DNA of 28,300 nucleotides, taken from NCBI RefSeq assembly GCF_039541915.1, contig NZ_BAABHD010000063.1, positions 1-28,300 on the forward strand, given 5' to 3'. Below are positions 23,038 to 28,300 of the stretch, in pieces. The DNA is from Nibrella saemangeumensis (GTDB lineage Bacteria; Bacteroidota; Bacteroidia; Cytophagales; Spirosomataceae). Both the position numbers and the translations under genes were made by a program. The notes below the pieces were generated by a model. It was not told where the DNA came from and made no database searches. It was given only the letters and a program-made list of their open reading frames with translations. The first letter of the stretch is position 1. The number at the start of each line of letters is the position of its first letter.

Positions 23038-23793
23038 ATGAACGACCTGCCGGTCTCCTCCGATGCCTGGAACTTTCTTCAGTCCTATACCCCTGCTCGT
23101 ATCGCGCAGGGGCTGACAGGTCATAGTTTGCCGACGCAGGCACTGCTGGACTTTCAACTCGATCACGCCCGAGCCCGTGATGCCGTTTATTCCGAATTAG
23201 ATACGGCAGCGATAGTCGAACAACTGGAAAAGCTTCACCCACAGGTGCTCTCACTGCACAGCCAGGCGACCGACCGGCGGCAGTACCTGCAACGACCCGA
23301 CTTCGGCCGGCGGCTTGATAGCCGGAGCCGGGAGACACTAACGGCCCTTGCCCCTGCCCCATCCGATCTTTGCGTGGTGATTGCCGATGGCTTATCGGCT
23401 ACGGCCATTAACCGCCATGCCATACCGGTAGTGTCAAAATTGATTGTAGAATGTAAGCGAATGAACTGGAGCATGGCCCCCCTTTGCGTAGCTGAACAGG
23501 GGCGCGTGGCAATTGCCGATGAGATTGCGCATGGGCTCAACGCCGAAATGGTCGTGATCCTGATAGGCGAACGGCCCGGCCTGACCTCTCCTGATAGCCT
23601 GGGTGCATACCTGACTTACCAACCTAAACCCGGTCTAACCGACGAATCCCGCAACTGTATTTCCAACATCCGGCCGGAGGGTTTATCGAACGAAGCCGCC
23701 GTTCAGAAGCTGCTCTACCTGCTGGGGGAAATGAAAACCCGACGGTTGTCGGGCGTTCATTTAAAAGATGAAATGTTGGGGCTGCTGCCTTAG
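23038..23793 (+). CDS. eutC: ethanolamine ammonia-lyase small (beta) subunit
   Basis: 251 residues, somewhat shorter than the roughly 295-residue enterobacterial form, mainly through a shorter N-terminus. Family hallmarks are ARIAQGLTGHSLPTQALLDFQLDHARARDAV near the start, then DLCVVIADGLSATA, LIGERPGL, GAYLTYQPKPGLTDESRNCISNIRPEGL (read in parts) and the C-terminal KLLYLLGEMKTRRLSG. EutC helps bind the cobalamin cofactor at the interface with EutB; both subunits are needed for activity. The trimmed N-terminus resembles other Bacteroidota EutC and lacks the stretch used for microcompartment targeting in Salmonella. That agrees with the absence of shell genes. Its TAG stop overlaps the stop of the convergent transglycosylase by four bases. 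Confidence 0.95.
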   Translation: MNDLPVSSDAWNFLQSYTPARIAQGLTGHSLPTQALLDFQLDHARARDAVYSELDTAAIVEQLEKLHPQVLSLHSQATDRRQYLQRPDFGRRLDSRSRETLTALAPAPSDLCVVIADGLSATAINRHAIPVVSKLIVECKRMNWSMAPLCVAEQGRVAIADEIAHGLNAEMVVILIGERPGLTSPDSLGAYLTYQPKPGLTDESRNCISNIRPEGLSNEAAVQKLLYLLGEMKTRRLSGVHLKDEMLGLLP

Positions 23794-25067
23794 ATTTGCT
23801 CCCACGACAACCGCCAGCCCGAAGCCAGCGTCTCCCGCGTGGGGAACCGGACGCCCGGCTGCTGCACCTGTTCGACCGCCGACAGTTTCAGATTGATGGT
23901 CTCCTGGTTCTGGGCTTTCACCAGTTTCTGGGTGCGGAGAAACGCCCGGCCCGATGCGGCATCCAGATACTGCACCTGAGCGTACAGCAGATCGCCGACT
24001 CCCACCTGTACCCCGTTGATCGATTGCGGACGAACAACTTCAAAGATAAACAGCTGCCCTTCTGTGAGGGCATTGCCGCTCAGACTGCGCGTTTCCAGGC
24101 GCGGTACCGTCGATATAGTACCGGCGGCCGGTGCCTGCTCAACCGGCACATTCACCACCGGCACCGACGCCGGAATAGGCTTTTTCTCATCCAGCAAAAA
24201 GAAAGGCTCATCGCTGATAGAAGCCAGCAGGGTAACCGCTTCGGCATCTACCTCCGACAACGCGCCGGTATCCATTGCCTCATCGTCCAGGGCATCAGCT
24301 TCTTCAGCGGCTTTTTCAATGGTGGAAAGAATCGCCAGACGCTCGTCTTCGGTAATGGGATCAGTGTCTTTACTTAAAGCAGCCAACGCACGGGGCTTCA
24401 GGTATTTTTTATAGACCTGAGGACGGGAGAACAATTCTTTGACGGCCACGGCCTGGTAGAGATAAGCCTGCGTTTGTGCTTTATACGGCAACTCAATAGG
24501 ATGTTGGTCGGGGTGTTCGCGACGCAGCTGGCGTACAAAATTAGGGCCGCTGTTGTAGGCGGCAGCTACCAGCGTCCAGTTACCAAGTATCCGGTGCAGT
24601 GACCGGATGTACCGGCAGGCCGCTTCAGTGGCCTTCAGCAGATTCATCCGGTCGTCGTGTTTGCGGTTCACCCGCAGCCCCAGCGTTCGGGCGGTCTGCG
24701 GCATCAGTTGCCAGAAACCGGCCGCACCCTGCGACGATACCGCATTACCGATCAATTCGCTCTCAATCAGCGGAATGTATTTAAAATCAGAAGGGATGTT
24801 GTATTTCTCAATAATTGGCTCAATGATGGGGAACACCACGGCGGCCCGGCGTTTCATGGCGCGGAGGTCATCGGAGTAGGCCGCCTGCCGGGTTAAACTT
24901 TTGAGCCAGCGCTGGGCAATGGCCGGCTGATGGGCGGGTAAAATTTCCCCGCAGAAATGAATACTTGACGCAGCGACATTCAGTGTCTGGGCATGCCCGA
25001 TGGATGTGGCTACGCCAGTCCCCCACAAAATCATTGTGGTGGCCGCTATCAATAGCAGCTTTCTCAT
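23790..25067 (-). CDS. secreted lytic transglycosylase (MltD-like SLT domain)
   Basis: 425 residues. The signal peptide ends near A26 (SIGHA then QTLNV). The lysozyme-like SLT fold covers about 85-215: catalytic E102 in YIPLIESEL, SSQGAAGFWQLMPQTARTLGL (111-131, read in two parts) and AAYNSGP (169-175). Members cleave the MurNAc-GlcNAc bond of peptidoglycan to 1,6-anhydro products. E. coli MltD carries LysM repeats at its C-terminus. Here the last 150 or so residues instead form an unrecognised domain (LSGNALTEGQLFIFEV, VGVGDLLYAQVQYL, SGRAFLRTQKL) after an acidic linker (about 255-285). No LysM motif was found. It overlaps the stop codon of eutC convergently. The DUF6134-like gene lies 134 bases upstream on the same strand and may be co-transcribed. 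Confidence 0.88.
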   Translation of the reverse strand: MRKLLLIAATTMILWGTGVATSIGHAQTLNVAASSIHFCGEILPAHQPAIAQRWLKSLTRQAAYSDDLRAMKRRAAVVFPIIEPIIEKYNIPSDFKYIPLIESELIGNAVSSQGAAGFWQLMPQTARTLGLRVNRKHDDRMNLLKATEAACRYIRSLHRILGNWTLVAAAYNSGPNFVRQLRREHPDQHPIELPYKAQTQAYLYQAVAVKELFSRPQVYKKYLKPRALAALSKDTDPITEDERLAILSTIEKAAEEADALDDEAMDTGALSEVDAEAVTLLASISDEPFFLLDEKKPIPASVPVVNVPVEQAPAAGTISTVPRLETRSLSGNALTEGQLFIFEVVRPQSINGVQVGVGDLLYAQVQYLDAASGRAFLRTQKLVKAQNQETINLKLSAVEQVQQPGVRFPTRETLASGWRLSWEQI

Positions 25068-25201
25068 AAGTTACAAGCTACGGATGGTTACGCATTCACG
25101 AACCCGCTCAGACGAGGGATTCGGCAAGCTTCGGATGCTTATGCCGGAGCAACAGTATTGCTGCAGCAAAGGATTATAGCCACGTAGTCACTACGCCGGC
25201 A

Positions 25202-25798
25202 TCAATCCAGCAACCGTATTACATAATTCTTCAACGAATTTTTCTTGATGATCCGGGTCAGGATCCCCTGCTGATAGATGTACTCGTCCTCCCGGTCGTC
25301 GAAGACGGTCCGGTATCTCCCCTGCGAAGTTTTCGTAACGTTAAAGTAATCCCCGAAATACTCGGTAAATACTTTGCTGCGGTGAACAGGTTCGCTAAAG
25401 TACAAGGTCGTAACGGAAAAGTCAATTTTTTCTTTTTGGGTCGTCCGGCGGTTGTACTTGTACTGGTCGGCCACAATGTCGTAATGATCCCCTTTCCATT
25501 CGGTTTTTGAAAAGAAGTCCCCCCGGTTGGTCCGGGCCTCTACCGTCGATAGCATCAACTGCCCATTCTGGAACCGGCAATCAGTTTTATAGAAGATCTT
25601 CAGGTTGTAAACCAGCAGGTTAACCTTTACGTCACTCAGGGTTGTATACAGGACCTGATCGCCCTGCTGCTGCCGGGTGGCGGTCATGGTCCCTACCTTT
25701 ACACCGGCTATTTCAATAGCATAATGGTGGGTTTGTGTCTGGGCGAAGACAAGCCCGGACAAAAAGATAAAAAATATGAAAAATGTGGCGCGTATCAT
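25202..25798 (-). CDS. secreted DUF6134-like protein
   Basis: 198 residues. The signal peptide ends near A19 (LSGLVFA then QTQTHHY), so it is periplasmic or outer-membrane associated. The mature part is predicted as a run of beta strands: YAIEIAGVKVGTMTA, TLSDVKVNLLVYNLKIFYKTDC, and NRGDFFSKTEWKGDHYDIV read in segments. This pattern resembles the DUF6134 / LolA-like barrel proteins common in Bacteroidota. No catalytic motif is visible and the function is unknown. It lies on the same strand as the lytic transglycosylase, 134 bases upstream, and is divergent from the GH20 gene across 68 bases. An envelope role is inferred only from that context and the signal. Confidence 0.7.
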   Translation of the reverse strand: MIRATFFIFFIFLSGLVFAQTQTHHYAIEIAGVKVGTMTATRQQQGDQVLYTTLSDVKVNLLVYNLKIFYKTDCRFQNGQLMLSTVEARTNRGDFFSKTEWKGDHYDIVADQYKYNRRTTQKEKIDFSVTTLYFSEPVHRSKVFTEYFGDYFNVTKTSQGRYRTVFDDREDEYIYQQGILTRIIKKNSLKNYVIRLLD

Positions 25799-25804
25799 GT
25801 ACGT

Positions 25805-25837
25805 TTTCTAATAGTCTATAAAAATCCTGTACTTTTG
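25805..25837 (+). promoter_or_regulatory. putative promoter of the GH20 gene
   Basis: TACTTTTG (25830-25837) is an exact TAnnTTTG match. TTTC (25805-25808) sits 21 bases upstream as a plausible -33 element. The transcription start would be near 25844, giving a leader of about 23 bases before the ATG at 25867. It is the best-supported promoter in the window. Confidence 0.55.
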
Positions 25838-25866
25838 ACAAGACAATTTAGCCTACCTTATCCCCT

Positions 25867-28230
25867 ATGAAGCGAATCATTTCTTGTCTTTTACTCTGCG
25901 TTAGTTTACTGAACTGCGGGTACAGTCAAACGGAAAATAAGGCATCCAATGCCTCTCCGGAAGACCGTTACCCCATTATTCCCCGCCCGGCCAAACTGGA
26001 ACCCCGCCAAAGCAGCTTTGAGGTGAGTCGCACCACCACGGTAATGGCTCCGTTTGCCAATGCCGAACTGAAAGCTATCGCGGAGAACTTCGTCAGCCAG
26101 CTTAATACCGCCGGCGGGCTGGGCGTAACCCTGCGCAATACCAATAAAATGGCCTTACCCGGCAACCTGATCTCGTTTGTCCCGTCGACCAACTCCCAGC
26201 TTGGCGAAGAAGGCTACCGGCTCGACATTCAACCGAACCTGGTGCAGGTCGAAGCCTACAAACCTAAGGGATTCTTTTACGCCGTCCAATCCCTGTACCA
26301 ACTACTGCCTCCCGAGGTGTTCAGTCCGCAGCGCGTGACCCAGACCGTTACCTGGTCCATGCCTGCCTGCCGCATCGAAGACCAGCCCCGCTACGTGTAC
26401 CGGGGTTTGCACCTGGACGTGGGCCGGCATATGTTCCCTGTTGCCTTCATCAAAAAATACATCGACCTGATTGCGCTGCACAAGATGAACCAGTTTCACT
26501 GGCACCTGACCGAAGACCAGGGCTGGCGCATTGAGATCAAGAAATACCCGAAGCTGACCCAAATCGGCTCCATGCGAAACGAAACCCTGACTGGTCAGTA
26601 TTACGACTACGATCCGCAGGTGTACGATAAAAAGCCCTATGGCGGGTTCTACACCCAGGACGAAGTACGCGAGGTAGTGCGGTATGCGCAGTCGAAATAT
26701 GTAAACGTAATTCCGGAGATTGAATTGCCCGGCCACTCCCTGGCGGCCCTGAAAGCGTATCCAGAATACGGTTGCTCCGGCGGCCCATATGAAACGGCTA
26801 CCAAGTGGGGAATTTTCGAGGATATTTATTGCCCGTATGAAAAGACCTTCACCTTTCTGGAAGATATTCTGACGGAGGTAATGGCCTTGTTTCCCAGCCA
26901 GTACATTCACATTGGTGGTGACGAAGCCCCCAAAGGTTCCTGGCGAAAAAGTCCGTTTGCCCAGAACCTGATCCAGCAGTTGAAGATTAAGGATGAGCAC
27001 GAACTGCAGAGTTATTTCATCACCCGGTTCGACAAATTTATTACGTCGAAGGGCCGGAAAATGATTGGTTGGGATGAGATTCTGGAAGGCGGTTTGTCGC
27101 CAAACGCTACCGTAATGTCATGGCGGGGTATTAAAGGTGGTATTGAAGCAGCCAGACAGAATCATGATGTGGTGATGACACCCGGTAATTTTGTGTACCT
27201 CGACCACTACCAGGCCGATCCGGCGCAGGAGCCCATCGCCATCGGCGGATATACGCCCCTGGACGAAACTTACTCGTATGAGCCGACACCCACAGAACTC
27301 AACGCGCAACAGGCGAAGTATATCCTTGGTGCTCAGGCCAACGTATGGACGGAATACATGCGGACATCCGAGTATGTCGAGTACATGGTGTGGCCCCGCG
27401 CAGCCGCACTGGCAGAGGTAGTCTGGACACCCAAAGACCAGAAGAACTGGACTGACTTCAGCCGACGTATTCAGACGCATTTTGCCCGGCTCAAATACCT
27501 CGGCGTCAACTACGCCCCGGCCCTGTACGAAGTAACGGCGACTACCAAGCCGCTACCCAATGGCCAACTGGAAATGGCGCTGAATACCAAAGTACCCGTA
27601 TCCGAGATCCGCTACACCACCGATGGCTCCGAACCTGGTCCATCCTCGAAGAAGTACGAGGGAGTCTTTATGCTGGACAAAACCACAGTACTACGCGCCA
27701 TTGCGATTCCCGAAAAGCAGTACCCGCAGCAGGGCCACCCGTACCGCAAAGAATTTCTGGTATCGAAAGTAACGGGCAAGTCATACAAACTGGCGAATCA
27801 GCCGACGAGGTATACGGGTGGTGGCAACAACGCCCTGACGGATGGCAAAGTTGGTTACGCCCGCGACTTTAACACGATGGTCGGTTTTAAGGCGCAGGAC
27901 TTCAACGCGGTATTTGACTTAAATCAACCCACGCCGATCAGCCGGGTAACCGTTGGCATCGGTAAAAGTACCTTCGACAATATGCTGCTGCCTAAGGCAG
28001 TGGAAGTAGCCGTTTCCGATGATGGGCAGAATTTCCGAATCGTACAGACGCTGCCCGTCGACTACAAACAGCGTGGACAAAAGTCTGTTGTCCGGCTGGA
28101 AACCCGCTTTACGCCGGTCAGTGCCCGGTACGTTCGCATTACAGCCCAAAATCCCGGCAAAACGCCAGCTGATTTTGCCAAGCCGAACCAGGACGCCTGG
28201 CTGCTGGTCGATGAAGTGACGATTGAGTAG
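25867..28230 (+). CDS. secreted beta-N-acetylhexosaminidase, GH20
   Basis: 787 residues. The N-terminal signal (MKRIISCLLLCVSLLNC then GYSQ) is best read as type I; the Asn before Cys17 makes a lipobox unlikely. The GH20b domain (about 33-160) precedes the catalytic barrel (about 165-510). That barrel shows YRGLHLDVGRHMF, H211-W-H213 in HWHLTEDQGW, PEIELPGHS, and the catalytic pair D352-E353 in HIGGDEAPKGSW. A chitobiase C-terminal / Fn3-associated domain (about 570-620, RYTTDGSEPG) and an F5/8 type C-like sandwich (about 650-787) complete it. The enzyme removes terminal GlcNAc or GalNAc by substrate-assisted catalysis, so chitin oligomers, glycans or wall fragments are candidates. It neighbours the lytic transglycosylase. 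A perfect palindrome starts 17 bases after the stop. Confidence 0.95.
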   Translation: MKRIISCLLLCVSLLNCGYSQTENKASNASPEDRYPIIPRPAKLEPRQSSFEVSRTTTVMAPFANAELKAIAENFVSQLNTAGGLGVTLRNTNKMALPGNLISFVPSTNSQLGEEGYRLDIQPNLVQVEAYKPKGFFYAVQSLYQLLPPEVFSPQRVTQTVTWSMPACRIEDQPRYVYRGLHLDVGRHMFPVAFIKKYIDLIALHKMNQFHWHLTEDQGWRIEIKKYPKLTQIGSMRNETLTGQYYDYDPQVYDKKPYGGFYTQDEVREVVRYAQSKYVNVIPEIELPGHSLAALKAYPEYGCSGGPYETATKWGIFEDIYCPYEKTFTFLEDILTEVMALFPSQYIHIGGDEAPKGSWRKSPFAQNLIQQLKIKDEHELQSYFITRFDKFITSKGRKMIGWDEILEGGLSPNATVMSWRGIKGGIEAARQNHDVVMTPGNFVYLDHYQADPAQEPIAIGGYTPLDETYSYEPTPTELNAQQAKYILGAQANVWTEYMRTSEYVEYMVWPRAAALAEVVWTPKDQKNWTDFSRRIQTHFARLKYLGVNYAPALYEVTATTKPLPNGQLEMALNTKVPVSEIRYTTDGSEPGPSSKKYEGVFMLDKTTVLRAIAIPEKQYPQQGHPYRKEFLVSKVTGKSYKLANQPTRYTGGGNNALTDGKVGYARDFNTMVGFKAQDFNAVFDLNQPTPISRVTVGIGKSTFDNMLLPKAVEVAVSDDGQNFRIVQTLPVDYKQRGQKSVVRLETRFTPVSARYVRITAQNPGKTPADFAKPNQDAWLLVDEVTIE

Positions 28231-28246
28231 AGCGGACCGGGTCGCC

Positions 28247-28300
28247 GGCGCGATTGTATTCCGCTTAGCGCGACTCCGTGAAGCGGAATACAATCGCGCC
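28247..28300. repeat. 20-bp perfect palindrome at the right edge
   Basis: Arm 28247-28266 (GGCGCGATTGTATTCCGCTT) is perfectly complementary to 28281-28300, around a 14-base loop AGCGCGACTCCGTG. The window ends at the last paired base, so the stem may be longer and any T tract is unseen. It could be a REP-like repeat or the terminator of the GH20 gene. Confidence 0.75.

Noticed and set aside
25152..25169. 12-bp palindrome TTGCTGCAGCAA as an operator
   Set aside because: It lies between two same-strand genes, far from any recognised promoter box, and a single short palindrome is expected by chance.

Overview
The window looks like a chromosomal segment of a Bacteroidota bacterium, most likely Cytophagales and plausibly a Spirosoma-like genus (inference). 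The signs are a type IX secretion C-terminal domain on a subtilase, a TonB-dependent receptor with an N-terminal CarboxypepD_reg-like domain, several -7 elements matching TAnnTTTG, few clear Shine-Dalgarno sequences, and many secreted or lipid-anchored hydrolases in GC-rich coding DNA. No rRNA, tRNA, CRISPR array, prophage or replication origin was recognised.

Left edge (1-551): the 3' part of an IS3-family element with a frameshifted transposase abuts the 3' fragment of a VapC-type PIN toxin gene, so the element appears to have landed in a toxin-antitoxin locus. This stretch is visibly AT-richer than the rest.

678-8377: a multicopper oxidase lipoprotein; a membrane-anchored short-chain dehydrogenase (minus); a class I SAM methyltransferase; a secreted S1/P1-type zinc nuclease with all nine zinc-ligand positions; a small unrecognised lipoprotein; a second short-chain dehydrogenase; and a secreted class-C beta-lactamase-like serine hydrolase (minus).

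8508-16369: a large secreted M14 zinc carboxypeptidase-like protein, then two minus-strand secreted enzymes. One is an S8 subtilase carrying three SLH-like repeats and a type IX sorting domain. The other is a family 2 glycoside hydrolase.

16454-23793: four co-directional genes. They encode a TonB-dependent receptor, a fused PQQ sugar dehydrogenase / PKD / cytochrome c / CBM-like protein, and the two subunits of adenosylcobalamin-dependent ethanolamine ammonia-lyase (eutB, eutC). Two of these enzymes need cofactors that Gram-negatives often import through TonB receptors (PQQ, cobalamin), so the receptor may serve one of them (inference).

23790-28300: a lytic transglycosylase and a DUF6134-like protein (both minus), then a secreted GH20 beta-N-acetylhexosaminidase. 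A peptidoglycan or chitin amino-sugar salvage theme is possible here.

The most unusual non-coding features are a 21-bp perfect palindrome between eutB and eutC, a 20-bp perfect palindrome at the right edge, a seven-unit heptamer array starting at the stop codon of the PQQ dehydrogenase, and a nested hairpin just before the subtilase start codon. No wholly new multi-gene system is evident; most genes are recognisable heterotrophic secreted enzymes.
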